Source: Sipunculus nudus (taxonomy: Eukaryota > Annelida > Sipuncula > Golfingiida > Sipunculidae). Taken from it: a DNA stretch of 64,000 nucleotides. Positions within the stretch are counted from its first letter, which is position 1; each line of letters starts with the position of its first letter. The stretch is taken from contig CM049317.1 of assembly GCA_026874595.1 (NCBI GenBank), positions 61,714,618 to 61,778,617 of the forward strand, written 5' to 3'. The position numbers and the translations under genes were made by a program. This document shows positions 11,990 to 24,100 of the stretch, in pieces. Under the pieces are notes generated by a model that made no database searches, was not told the DNA's origin, and saw nothing but the letters and a program-made list of their open reading frames with translations.

Positions 11990-12810
11990 ATAGTATATAA
12001 AACACCGAAATTAATAATAAAAAAAGATAGATGTCGACACGACCACGAAGTAAAGAGGTTATCACCACATTTATGACCAGGGTATAACATTATACTTCAC
12101 GACCGTATTATAATTCACTGAAACAGGTGATGTTGATTTGTTTCAATGCAGCATCACTGATACAGTAACCAGACTAACCACCAACACGTCACGGCAACCA
12201 CATGTCGGCCTGTCTTATCTGATACAGTGCATGGGAACCTCTGTGCGTCAGCACCTGTAGCCAGCATCTGTATTAAGTGGGCGGGGGCATAAAAAAACCA
12301 ACATTTTCTGTATTGACTGAGCCTTCAATCTCAGGATCAGTCGGTCTATGAGAGCTCTACAAATTTATACAGACTCAAGACCTGCGGCTTTTTATTTACC
12401 CGTTCGTCTCATGTCTAGGAAAATTAATATTTTAAATGAATTGTTTTCGTACGTGCCTACTTTTGCCCCAGTCTGCTATTTTATTGCCGGCATGGTACAC
12501 GCAGGCTTTTTATTCATCCTATAATTTAATACATGGTAAACAACATTTTTAGTGAACTCGCGAAATGCGATCATTCGCTCGTTAAAATCTCGTGTAACGT
12601 ATACCTTTTAGGTAACTTACAGATAAATTATACTGAATCAAAACCTGCATACCAAGCAACGGATTCAGGATTTTAGAACGTTTTCCCGTTTAAACAATCG
12701 AACAAATTACCTTATAAAGTGTCAAAACTCAGCTAAATAAAAAACCTGTAAAGCAAAGGGTTACACCGCCTCACCTTTATTCTATTCACAAACTAGATTG
12801 TAACATGATA
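11990..12810. other. Unique AT-rich sequence
   Basis: No gene or repeat family recognised in this interval. Confidence 0.55.
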
Positions 12811-12951
12811 TACAGTAAATCCTCGAAATTACGACCACATGTGCGAGGTGGTCGTCTAAGCGAGGTCTTATATAAAGAGCGAAAAAGAACGGGTGCTGTA
12901 AAAGGTGGTCGCTGTTCTAAGGTGGACACTAAACGGGGTGGTTGTGAGGTT

Positions 12952-12953
<2 letters not shown>
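12811..12953. mobile_element. Pogo-like MITE, family A, copy 1 (3' end lost)
   Basis: It begins TA-CAGTAAATCCTCGAAATTAC and carries GAGGTGGTCGTCTAAGCGAG then GTCT, which is also found in the copy at 20987-21170. The right terminal repeat expected after GTGGTTGTGAGGTTTA is absent and a (TA)n array begins there instead, so the element is truncated or overrun by the microsatellite. Confidence 0.7.

Positions 12954-12993
<40 letters not shown>
12954..12993. repeat. (TA)n microsatellite at a MITE end
   Basis: About 20 TA units directly abutting the truncated right end of the family-A MITE. Confidence 0.95.
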
Positions 12994-12997
<4 letters not shown>

Positions 12998-13819
12998 TAT
13001 AATTACTTAAATAGTGACAATATATACACAACCTTTACAAGGCGATATTTATGGTGTTCAATACAGTAATTGTTTTAATAATCATATATGTATAAAATGT
13101 ACAATTTTTACACATTTATTTGAAAATCTTTAATGAATTATAATGGAGTGCATATTTTTACGAATTTTGCTGAAAGGCAGATTGTGGAATACTGGCAGAA
13201 CCGCTTTGAGGTTATGTTAGATGGAGATAAAGAAAGACTGCAAGTTCAACTGCAATGCAGCTGTATTCGGTGAACCATACTGTACATATATCAGAGCTGC
13301 CCTGTCGTTATAAAGTGCACAGCGGACATGAATGGCATGACATGGCTTCAATAAATATCATGATATATATTATACGAATAGACATCATTATACATTTATT
13401 TTCACTCGGGTTGTGCTATATCAAAAGTGGAAAAGGTTTGGTTTATGTTCTGCATGTCATCAGCTAGCGACCTGGTCTTTCGGGCCTGTTCATTATATTG
13501 TCTAGTTTTTTTTTCCGGATCTCTTTGGTGTAAACATACTGTATGCTGCACTGCCCCCATCCCCCTCCCCATCCTCCAAAACCGATAGAACAGGCGTAAT
13601 GAGATTTTTTTTTTCATTCTGCTTTGCCCTTTTCGCTCATGACTTGTATATACCAATTTACTCTTCAAACTTAATTTAATTTTCATTTAATTTACAAATA
13701 AAATTGTGATAAATAATGCGAGTTTGGCAGTCTCTATATATAGAGGGTCTTAGCATGCATGGCCCACACACATATATATATACCCACCTTGCGACCATAG
13801 TTCCTGAACCTCTCTCTAG

Positions 13820-13820
<1 letters not shown>

Positions 13821-13888
<68 letters not shown>
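13821..13888. repeat. Compound (TC)n(TA)n microsatellite
   Basis: About 12 TC units pass directly into about 21 TA units. Confidence 0.97.
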
Positions 13889-13895
<7 letters not shown>

Positions 13896-14517
13896 ATATC
13901 CTTTAATATATCATATTATCCAAAATGATATACTAACACTCAGTTAGTAGTTGCTAAAACGATTAAAGTAAACAGGATGTATCACACAAATCACACGCGT
14001 TATCACCAGCTGCATCAGCCACATAAAATGAAAAATAAAAGGAAGCCATCCCGCTTAACCTCGCCTTGACAGAAACATCAAATGAGAAAGTTTCTAAATG
14101 ATTCTTATCTTGATGTAATCTATACCGAGACATTGTGAAAGTGTGGGGGGCGACTGTTACATGTGCAGGATATGTGGTTAAACAGAAGGTTACCCGATCA
14201 AATTAAGTTAGTCAAGACCCTATATTTATGATTTCCCATGGCGTAGGCGGGACTTTTTATCCGGATGTTACATTGATATTTAATAGTCAAATGTGATGTC
14301 TCAGTGCATGCGCGTGTTGGAGATTAGTTCAAAATGCGGGTGGTATATAACTGATTCATTCTGTAGCTGCAACAACACCCATCCCCCAGTCCTATACACA
14401 CTAATTAATGCATATGAAATATGATGTATCAAGTAAAATTCTCTGTATCTACCTATGATTCCTATCCGTCCATCTTTCTAACATTACAAGTAGCATCTAC
14501 ATGATTTCCTGGGTTTA

Positions 14518-14520
<3 letters not shown>

Positions 14521-14560
<40 letters not shown>

Positions 14561-14625
14561 ACATATACACACGCCTTGATAAATAGAAGAATAAAAATCC
14601 TTGAATCTCTCTCTCTCTCTCTCTC
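14521..14625. repeat. Two (TC)n microsatellites
   Basis: (TC)18 at 14521-14556 and about (TC)10 at 14606-14625, separated by 49 bp of unique sequence. Confidence 0.95.
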
Positions 14626-14839
14626 CCATGAACACACATTCACACGCATATACATATACATGCCTATAAAAAACTATATATCACTTGCTGCGAAATCCCA
14701 ACGCACGCGTGCACCCACCACACAATATTGAATTAAACGTACGTCATAAATCTTTAAATATACAATACAATCACGTGTAGAGAAACAATACTATATACAC
14801 TAACGCGTTTGACTGTGCGTTCCTGGTGAATTCAAGGAA

Positions 14840-14843
<4 letters not shown>

Positions 14844-14887
<44 letters not shown>
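14844..14887. repeat. (TA)n microsatellite
   Basis: About 22 uninterrupted TA units. Confidence 0.97.
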
Positions 14888-14890
<3 letters not shown>

Positions 14891-16181
14891 CTATCTGAAT
14901 TAAACTTAAATGTATGTATTACACGCAGAAGCTAAGTCATTAATATTGCCGCCGAATATGTAGGGAAACCATTAAGCTATCAACCTGCCACGTTTTACAT
15001 CAGACAAAGGCAATGAACATCGTACTTTCTGTATATCAGCCTTTTTTATTACGCTTGGTTGATTCGTGTAAACGTCAGATATACAATAAACGCAATGTCA
15101 TCAAGAAAATCTATGAAAAGCAATCGTACATATCATCATATAAACATCTGGGTGTTTCATACAGCATCGTGTGTTCCAATCTTGTTTTATAGATTCCGTC
15201 CTGCTGGCGTCTGTTTACTTTTCTCTATTGGCTAATCAGAGAATCAATTCTGAACTGCTGACTCTTCCAAACATTTCATTTACTGCATAGTATAACTGAC
15301 TTAAACACCCAAGACCTTATTAGTTATCTCGAAACCTTGATGGAAAGGTAGAACAAATTACTTTACAAAAGGCAGGTCAAAAGATTCATTCATAGCATGA
15401 ACAGATCGACCCAGTATCTGGCCATACTCGCACACAAAGAAATAAGTTAACGACCTACCGCCGGCATTGTAGAATTCTTGTGGCCCATTTTTCAGGCAAA
15501 GTTCAACGTAATCTCACTCAAGTTAGTCAGGTATGTGTTACAAAGGTACGTCTAAACGTTATCAATTGCCGCAAATCTTTCCAGTGAGACTGCGAATGTC
15601 CCTAGCGTTATCATTCACGGCCTTCAGCGACTGCGGCACCACGCCTCGCTTCAAAGCACACCTGTCAGTTCGAACTCGGGACGACCTTGACCGGATCAGG
15701 TCGCGGCCTGCTTCACCAATAATTACCTATGATGCGCGGGACACTGAGAGATTTGACCACGCTTAACGTACTAGTCGCCTTTTATCTTGTTATGCTGGCC
15801 TCGCGTGTCGTCATACCGCCCGGTGTACTGTGATCCATCTGGAGCATTGCAAGTTATATATTACCAACTTCCTTGTGTAAGCTGTTTTGCATGTGTGAGG
15901 ATTGACTTGAGGGTCTGCATGACAACTACACATAAGATAATGTGTACACAACCGCCCCGGTCTTCTGGCGTCCATGATAAAATGAAGGTAATTACTAATA
16001 GCGCAAGCCCGTTAATGATTGCTGGATGTGCATAACATAAATATTTATTAATTCTTAACTGATTTTATTAATGGTCTGTGCTAGAACAGAAAGTACTCAG
16101 CCCTCGCCGTGAGCGTAGGCGAACAAGTTGCCTCCATGGGTCAACAACAAATCCTGTAATATATGTTCCAGGAATAGCGAG

Positions 16182-16445
16182 TTACAAAGGCTACTGAAGC
16201 TTACGGATCATCATTTGCTTGGATACAAAGTCTCTGCTCGAGGGACTTGATTATGAGTCATTTACTAAAGTATAATTTTAGATAAAGATTAAATTTAAAT
16301 AGAAAGGAGCCAGAAAGTTGTTGTATTACAAAGGCCACTGTAGCGTACGGATCATCATTTGCTCGGATATAAAGTCACCTCGCGAGGGGATTATTTATGA
16401 TTATTTCAATGCTTACAGGCAGATTAAAATTCAGATAGAAACGTA
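16182..16445. repeat. 144-bp tandem duplication
   Basis: The block containing ACGGATCATCATTTGCT starts its match at 16203 and recurs at 16347, an offset of 144 bp. Flanking words also match (TTACAAAGGC before it, GATATAAAGTC and a CGAGGG..ATTAT stretch after it, AAAT-AGATAGAAA at the end). The two copies have diverged, so the duplication is not recent. Confidence 0.8.
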
Positions 16446-16833
16446 GTGAGAAACCACAGATATACCTACGCCAAGATCCTAATTAAACTTTCGTGTGCGC
16501 AACACAGAATATTATTTATTACAGAGCATGGCTTGATCAAAGGTCAGCTCTGCTCTCCAGAACAAGGGCGGCCCAAAATACCGGTGAATAGCTCTGGCCC
16601 TCGGCCGGGATCAACAAATTACCCTAATTCACAATGGTTAAAGCATGCTTTAAAAACATCATGCTCGTGCAATCTGCATCCAAAATATAAGGGCTTGTTT
16701 CTTGGGTGTAATCCCATTATTACCCTCCAAAATTCAATTAAATTATGGCGATACCAGGTCAAATCAATAGACTAATCAACTGACGGCGATAAATCCAATA
16801 CCTCCTGCTGGAGAAATAACAATATACTTGAGT
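16446..16833. other. Unique sequence
   Basis: No recognisable gene. A 109-codon frame (16446-16775) has no known domain. Confidence 0.5.
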
Positions 16834-16886
16834 CCTCTTTTATAGGGACTCGGACTTGTACTCGGACTCGGAGGTCCGGACTCGAG
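16834..16886. repeat. GGACTC-rich block, left part
   Basis: Repeated GGACTCGG/GGACTTG words. Similar blocks lie at 18048-18136 and 48581-48688. With 18048-18136 it brackets the DR1-rich repeat, suggesting that repeat inserted into a GGACTC element. Confidence 0.7.
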
Positions 16887-17149
16887 AAACCATGCAGGCA
16901 GAGTCCATTTAGAGTGCCGTATAGATGGGAAGCTTGTCACGTATACAAGAAAAATATGTATATACATGTGTGAACTTGAAACAGAATATTACAAGAAAAG
17001 CATGTTTAAACTATTATAACTAGATGAATACTGACAGGTTAGGAAGGGCCCCGCTAAAGGCCGATAGACTTCTAGTGTGGGCTGAGTGATGATTGAAAAA
17101 ATATAATAAAGGACCTGATTACATGCAGAGACAGAGGGAACGAATCCAA

Positions 17150-17985
17150 ACCAGTATATAAACACTAAAGCAAGATGGAAAGAATGGCAAGGAATGTTTG
17201 GCTTAAAATGCATTCACAACTTTTTTAGAATTATGAGTCCTGTGACCTTGAACTCTGACCTCATGACCCAAAAATCAATATGGTTCTTGCTTTTTTTGGT
17301 GGGCCATATATATATTAAGTTTGAAATCCATATGTGAATCCAAACTGGAGTTATGAAAGGTTTTGAAAAACCATGCATAGACAGCTGGCTCCCTTGACCT
17401 TGACCTTTTGACCCCAATGGGGAAAGGGATATGTGTTTATTGGCAGGTGAGCTGTATGTGTAAGAAAAGTTTTACTTAAAATGCATCCACAATCTTTTTA
17501 AAGATATGGGAACTGTGACCCTGACCTTTGACCTCATGACCCCAAAATCAATAGGGTTCTTTAGTGGGGTGCCATTAATATATTAAATTTGAAATCCATA
17601 TATATGAATCCCACCTTGAATTATCATCTGGAAATGAATTTGTGGAGAGATGGCTTCTGTGACCTTGACCTTTGAACTTGTGACCCCAAGATTGATAAAA
17701 ATGTTTTCCTGTTGGCAGGTGCCCTATATGTGTATAATGGAAAGACTGGCGTGGAAAGTTTGGCTTAAATGCATCCACAATTTTTTTTTTTTAAATGTAA
17801 ACTTGAGACCTTGACCTTTGACCTCATGACCCCAAAATCAATAGGGTTCTTGCTTTAGTTGGGGGGGGGGGGGGTGAATCGAAACTGGGAGTTATCATCC
17901 AGAAATGAATTCGTGGGCAGAGAGACGGACAGAAGGGGTGATTACTATAGGGCACCCGCTTCTATTGAAGCTGGGTCCTAAAAAT
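17150..17985. repeat. Three-copy dispersed repeat rich in TGACCT half-sites
   Basis: A unit of about 270-290 bp occurs three times. The shared word CTTAAA(A)TGCAT begins at 17202, 17475 and 17764. Each unit carries CACAA followed by a T run, then GTGACC..TGACC, CTCATGACCC, AAAATCAATA-GGTTCT and a TTTGAAATCCATAT block. Perfect TGACCTTTGACCT lies at 17522-17534 and 17812-17824, with a one-base variant at 17666-17678. The block ends with GACGGACAGA..GGGTGATTACTATAGGGC ACCCGC (about 17924-17962), an ending I associate with abundant marine-invertebrate repeats. Minus-strand frames of 67-74 codons here only translate the repeat. Confidence 0.8.
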
Positions 17986-18047
17986 ACCTATGGTAATCCC
18001 AAATTTCCACTTTTCACAATTTCTTTTAATGCATGAGGAGACTTCAT

Positions 18048-18136
18048 TGGACTCGGACTCGAGCTCTAGATGACTGGGACACCAAGTTTGACTTGGACTC
18101 GAGTCTCATGCAAGGACTCGGACTTGGACTCGGATG
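18048..18136. repeat. GGACTC-rich block, right part
   Basis: GGACTCGGACTCGAG at its left edge and GGACTCGGACTTGGACTCGG at its right edge. It is partner of the block at 16834-16886 on the other side of the DR1-rich repeat. Confidence 0.7.
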
Positions 18137-18543
18137 GTGTGGACAATACTACATCACTGGATTGAAGTGATTCATTATATAGCTCCGGTGGTGTTAGGGG
18201 TAGCATATGATGATCTTGTTGGTGTGACAGGAGATATTGGCTCATGGTGGTTGATTCGGTGACAGTTGTGGCAGATGGTGGTTTCGGCAGGGTTGATGGT
18301 GTTTATTGATGTTTTGATATTGGGGGTTTTAAATGCACACAGCATTAAGCTGTATTTCCACGAGCGCGTAAATGTGAATATGCGTAAAATGGCTCATATG
18401 ATTTGGTAAGTGTAGTGTTTCCGGGTGTATGTAAGCGTATATATGCGTGAGCCTCATAGGGTCTGCGTGATTTCAGGGTTTCGAGGTAAAATGACGTCAC
18501 TCCATGTTTTTAAGGAGGACCTGCCTGAACCACTGTATATACG

Positions 18544-18580
<37 letters not shown>

Positions 18581-19777
18581 CCGTCTGCCAATTCACGCGC
18601 ACACGGAATTACAGCTATTTTTCTCGCATCTATTCATGCACATGGAAACACAGCATAATAGCGGCGGTGGTTCATGGTGGTTTAATTAACTTGTGAAGAT
18701 GATTCAGATACTAGTACCCGTGTGTTTCATATGTGTGGTGTTTCTTTATGCTTACGCTGATTATGATAGTTTAGGCAGGGGCGATGGTAGTTCATGACTG
18801 TTAGTTGCATGGATTATGGGGACTGCAAGCGTTGGTTTAGCTGGTTTTAACGGTTGCCCATCCCAATTCAGGTGACGGTGATGTAATATGTCTGGTGTTG
18901 ATAAACGTGGCTTGAACGGTGTTGAAGTCCGTTTGTTTACAGCGATATAAGTTTTATATTGTCATCATTAGTGTGCATGGCGTTGTAACCTGCATTCAAT
19001 TTGTTAAAAGTAAGCTGGAATTCGTGAGACAAAGAACTAAATTTTTAGTGTATAGGCTCTACTGGCTGAAAGTGCAGAATACACACACATATATATGGAT
19101 ATATGTAAGAGAAAATATTCTCACGGTACTCGAGGCGGGGTATGGCCAACACCTCCCCAAGTTCACTCCCTATAAACCCCACTCCCATTCACTGATTGAC
19201 AACTCGAATCGTGCAAAAAGTGAAACACCCACACTTGAGATATATATATATATACTCTCTTAAAGTTCCCTTAAACACCTTGTCACTTTTATTTCTTGCT
19301 GTTGCTACGTGTAAACCTTTGCCTCATGGCAGATTTTTTAACAGGTGTCCTGCTGGGCCCACCTGCAAGTTGTAGTAACCCCAGGTGTAGCCTGCTCGCT
19401 GACTGTAGGCCGTTGTCGGGCGACAGCAGACCCGGGCCGTCTGTTAACGATGTCAAAGCTGCTGTTCCCACACAACGGGTCAACGGGATCAAATGCCTCT
19501 CACGTATCCAACAGATTGTCTTCATTTCTCTTTACATACCTTACGGGAACTCTCTGTAACGAGTGCATACCTGTGTTGGCGAAATGACCGAAATACAAAT
19601 GACCCATAAACCATTAACCGAAAAAAAAAGTTTACACTGTGAAATAATGTTGTTCGTTTTAGTGAAAGTTGTTAGTGATTATCGATTAACACTCCATGTA
19701 ATCCGCTTCATAACTCACTATTTTAGGCGTGGCCCTAATATAATAATGTAATTGTGCACACAAAAGTGTTCCTTCTA
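18137..19777. other. Unique sequence
   Basis: No recognisable gene. A GC-richer stretch at about 19325-19500 contains overlapping frames on both strands (plus 19296-19559, 87 codons). None has a domain I know. The short (TA)n(GT)n array is listed separately. Confidence 0.45.
18544..18580. repeat. Compound (TA)n(GT)n microsatellite
   Basis: About 9 TA units followed by 9 GT units. Confidence 0.95.
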
Positions 19778-20160
19778 GCCTTGCTAGTGAGCTAGTGAAG
19801 CTTGCTTTAGAAGCGAAGCGGTATTTGTGTCACAGGCTATGGGTTCGAATCCATATTGTCCTCTTGTTTTTCACCCGTTATACAATGGTGTCAGAACTGG
19901 GATCCGCGGAGTGGGTGTTGTGACATTATGCCTCACCCAGTTCACTTGTGTGACCCCCGGGATAGTTACCAAAGTTCTGGGGACAGAACGTTCCCGGAGA
20001 AGGTGGTGGGGGGGGGGGGGGGTTGCATGAAAGTAACGGAGCACATAAAGCGTTCCCCTTATAGTCCTGCTAGTGAAGCTTACATTATTGGCGAAGCGGA
20101 TAGAACATCTGACTTGTATGTGACAGGTTTCGGGATGGAATCCACATGAGACCCAGTTTC
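19778..20160 (+). mobile_element. Pair of tRNA-like repeat units with a PBS-like motif
   Basis: Two diverged units in the same orientation (about 19778-19910 and 20045-20160). Each runs CTAG..GAAGCTT, GCGAAGCGG, then a TGTGACAGG / GTCACAGG block. The B-box-like word is GGGTTCGAATCC in unit 1 (19850-19861) and the weaker GGGATGGAATCC in unit 2, so they look tRNA-derived (SINE-like). Unit 1 continues with ATACAA then TGGTGTCAGAACTGGGAT at 19886-19903, which resembles the primer-binding site complementary to tRNA-Leu used by some animal Ty3/gypsy elements. A SINE pair and an LTR fragment are both possible. A poly(G) run lies at about 20009-20022. No protein is encoded. Confidence 0.5.
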
Positions 20161-20840
20161 TATTTTCCCCCTTTACAACATCATAATCCCAAAGAAGTAG
20201 ACATGATATAGACATGTCAGTACATGCAGCGTGAACAGGCTTCCTTGTTCAGTTACTGTATCCATGCAGCTAATCAGGTCCGTGTAATGAAGGTATATAT
20301 ATATATATCAAACAGGGTCATGATTAATTGAATACATATGCGATCGCGAGTATGTGTCCTTTGATGTTAATGATGCATCATTATCGCCCTTCCCATTGGT
20401 TTGAGAGTTAATATAAGAATGATGTTACCGTTTAACAAGCTATAATAATGTATGCTATGCTGTTTTTATTAGTATATTTGAAACTAAAATATGTTAAACT
20501 GAAAAGACCATTTTTGTGTATCAATCAAGCCTTTCTTTTTGCTGCATAGAAAATAGTAACTGTTACACCAACGCCATGGCTTGATCACAAGCGAGTTATA
20601 TATGGGACAAAAGCGGCCCCTAATACCAACGAATATATATAGGTGACCCTGATAGGATTATTCTGTGGATGATATACATTAAAGCTCCACAAAATTAGAT
20701 AAAAATTCGCTGATAACAATTAACATTTCGAGTATAATTGATAACAGACTATCAATAAATAACCAAGAGGAAAACATGATACATGTAATACAGTCACTCG
20801 CTCGCCATCTGGCGGGGGTATAATAAAACAAAATGTTGAT

Positions 20841-20842
<2 letters not shown>
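20161..20842. other. Unique AT-rich sequence
   Basis: No gene or repeat family recognised. Confidence 0.55.

Positions 20843-20917
<75 letters not shown>
20843..20917. repeat. (TA)n microsatellite, longest uninterrupted array in the window
   Basis: About 37 TA units. Confidence 0.97.
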
Positions 20918-20920
<3 letters not shown>

Positions 20921-20986
20921 TCATTTCACAGGAATCAGAACCTTTCCTATTGTTAATGGTAAATTTTGCAGACCTGAAGTATAAGG

Positions 20987-21170
20987 TACAGTAAAACTTT
21001 CAAATTGCGACCTCCAACAGGTCCTCGTTAAAGTGGTCGCATTTTCGAGGTGGTCGTCTAAGCGAGGTCTAAGATAAAGAGAAAAAAAGGATAGGGACAT
21101 TGAACAAGTGATCGTTATTTTGAGATGGCAACTAAAGTGTGGTGGTTGATAGGCGAGGTTTTACTCTATA
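20987..21170. mobile_element. Pogo-like MITE, family A, copy 2 (complete)
   Basis: A 184-bp element. The left end is TA-CAGTAAAAC; the right end read inwards on the minus strand is TA-GAGTAAAACCTCG. These are matching inverted ends next to TA, as for TA-inserting pogo/Tc1-mariner elements. The centre carries GAGGTGGTCGTCTAAGCGAG then GTCT, shared with 12811-12953. It has no coding capacity and so would depend on a transposase elsewhere. Confidence 0.75.
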
Positions 21171-24100
21171 CATAAATTGCTGTTGCTATCATCTACAGGC
21201 CAGTTTCTATTATATATATAGTAACACAACCGAATTTTTAGCAGAATATTTCTCCAATTACTACAACTTCGACTAGATCTCGGCAGGCACAAGCCTATAA
21301 AGCTATTTCCTTTTCAATTGAGGGATATAACGGTTTACAAGACCACTGTGTGGAAAGGCAACAGAAAAAAAGACCAACAATTAAGCGTTCGGTAAAACAG
21401 GCAGACAAATGGCTTCACACGCGCACGTAGCCACCCGCAGGGCTTCTAAAGGCTCGAATGTGCATGAGACTGACTCACGTTGTGGCTGTTTGGGACGTAT
21501 ATTTGGTGGTTGAAACGAGCTAATCAAGCATGACTCAATTATTAATCGCGTGGATGCATGTTATAGGCAACTGTTGACTGTTGGTCCATCAAATAAAAAA
21601 GTGTGGTGATGATGATGATGCACGTTCTAATTTTCTCTCATCGTGCTGCATGGCGTATTGTAATGATTCACCTTATTTGATTATAAGGAAGACTTAATTA
21701 AAACCAGGGGTCATACATCAACTTTTACGTCATAAGCCAGGCCATGCAATGGTCGTAAGTTGCGCCCACCATGCCAGAGGGAAAATTTCCCTTATGCGGT
21801 TGAATCCTATTTGCATGCGTATGGTATTTCATAAAAAACTTGACCTACATTATGTGTATCAGAAGCCACCAGGTGCGCTGCAAGCAAGCCGTTGCATCAA
21901 TGAGGGAATTCCTTAATAATTGTAACCAAGCCTGCACACGGTAACAGGAATGGCAATATTTGGGTTTATTCATAAATTCACTGCAATATTAATATTTACA
22001 AAATTAACGAATATATTAAAAGGTACGCCATATCAGGTACTGAAGATGTTATATTCAATACGAAAGGAAACGAGGGGTGAATAAAACGAATAAAATTCCA
22101 AGATTCTTATATTGAAAAATCACAACATCTAATATATTCTTGTTTGTGTATACACGTGTACAGGTTTACTGTTTATGAAAGTGCAAGTATCCTATATGCA
22201 GCCTGTAAGCTATTCCAAAAATAGCCCAGCCAGCATTTCCTGACGGCATAATAATAGACAGAAGTGTCACTCAAGAGGCAACAAGTGACTGTCAACAGAC
22301 CCATCAGCTTGCCGGAGCCGTGCCGAGGGAAGGACAACATCTCACAAAACCCTGGCCCTCACGACGCGTGCGTGGAATTCCTGGCAGGTTACCGTGTGAT
22401 GGGTTGCCATTAATAAGTGCATGAGAACAAACCCTCATCAATCATGTCATACGATGGCACCGTATATAAACCCACGGAACTATACGCTGAGTAGGTAATT
22501 TACTCCTACAACATTAAAATGCGATTTTGGTGTCCCGACGACATGGTTGCATGCGGCTTCTGAAGAGAGGTTATATACAGTATAATAAATAATACGCTTT
22601 GTATTATACATGGAGTTTCACTTTGAACATTCGATACGTGATCTAGGGCAAACTGAAAGACCCACTATTATGAGAGTTATCAATCAATTCTAAATAAAAA
22701 TAAATCATGCGATATATATTTATATATATCTGAAATTTCTGTAACACAACCGGAACAAACTATTTAAATAAACTGCGAAAACCTAATGTCAAAGGAAAAA
22801 TTCAATCCATACATATATACAAGCCAAAGTGATACTCGAATATTTCAGGTATTGGAGGGAAAATATAAAAAAAAAATCATGAGATCAGAAGAAAGCTGTA
22901 TAGACAAATGTCTTAAAATCTGTGATATCAAAGTATCCAAAATGAAATTCAAAATCACTCTTATATCAGTGGAAAACATGGAGTAACAGCTACATGTGTT
23001 ATAGAGAATGTTGTGTATTATCTTCCATCACAGAATGTTTAGGAACGACTAGTCAAAATTACCAAGACTACAAAAAATCAACAATTATGCATGCTGCCAA
23101 ACTGATATACTAGTATGTCGCTGGCCGAAAGCCACTTGGAGACATCGATGGCGCGTGGACAAAGAGAAGTGTCCCATATACCTTAACTTGAACATAACAA
23201 CCGGTTTTTTATAAACTTTAAATGCGCCCGGTACTCACCTTAGATGATCCTGTAGCTGATTACGTTGTTTCCATATCAATGTAAATAACATCCAAGAATA
23301 AAGTTGAAATGGTCACATTGTCTCACGTGTATCACGGATAAAGCCAGCACTCACACACGCACACACGAACGTACCTGTGGCTTATGGTTAAAGACCTCTT
23401 GAGGACAATGCTATCTGACTGTCATATGATAGGGGCCTACTTTAGATAAGCATTAGACAAGCATATGCAAACGGGGCGTGCGGGCTCATATATATATAGG
23501 TCATGTTCAGGAAACACATGCCTTAAAGACGCTACAAATGGCGCGAAACATATGTACTGTAATTATAATATGGTGATATTATAATATGGTATAGTAGGTC
23601 ACATCAGGTGAAACCCTCTAGTGTATATAGTATATAATATATAGTATGATACCATACATGAGCGGTGGGCAACTTATTATTAATAGCCGTTATATCACGA
23701 CTTAAGCATGCAATTGAATTACACAGTCTTCTTGGAATCTTGACCAAAGTCCTTACGAATATTAGCCAATACTATGTAAATATGATAATAATATGTTAAT
23801 GTTATATATAAATCTCTCCATCAGTAACTCAAGATAATCGTTAAGATGCTCGTTGTATAAAATCAATTTTGTAACAGAGCCGTAGCCTCGAATCTGTGTT
23901 CCTACAGAAAACTTTGTCTATAGTTTTTTTCCGCGTTACAGGGTTTCTTTTTGAAAGAAGAGAAATTTTATAAATTTTCCTAAGACGACCGAGAGCAGGT
24001 TTATTTTTCGACAGAGGTGAGGGGAAAAACCCAGATTCAGCAGATCCATGGGAGGGTGGTGGGTCAAGGTTCCCCACCTCTTCAGCCACTGCATCCTTTC

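Larger units (their letters stand above)
12994..16181. other. Unique sequence with several microsatellites
   Basis: No recognisable gene. The stretch 15590-15760 is GC-richer and holds a 77-codon plus frame (15533-15766) with no familiar domain. The remainder is AT-rich DNA with the microsatellites listed separately. Confidence 0.45.

Noticed and set aside
17214-17417. Minus-strand ORFs containing GSKGQGQG and WISNLIY
   Set aside because: They translate the dispersed TGACCT-rich repeat; the same words recur in the next tandem unit at 17575-17778.
19850-19861. A functional tRNA gene ending in GGGTTCGAATCC
   Set aside because: I could not pair an acceptor stem or anticodon arm, and a diverged second copy lies nearby, so a tRNA-derived repeat is more likely.
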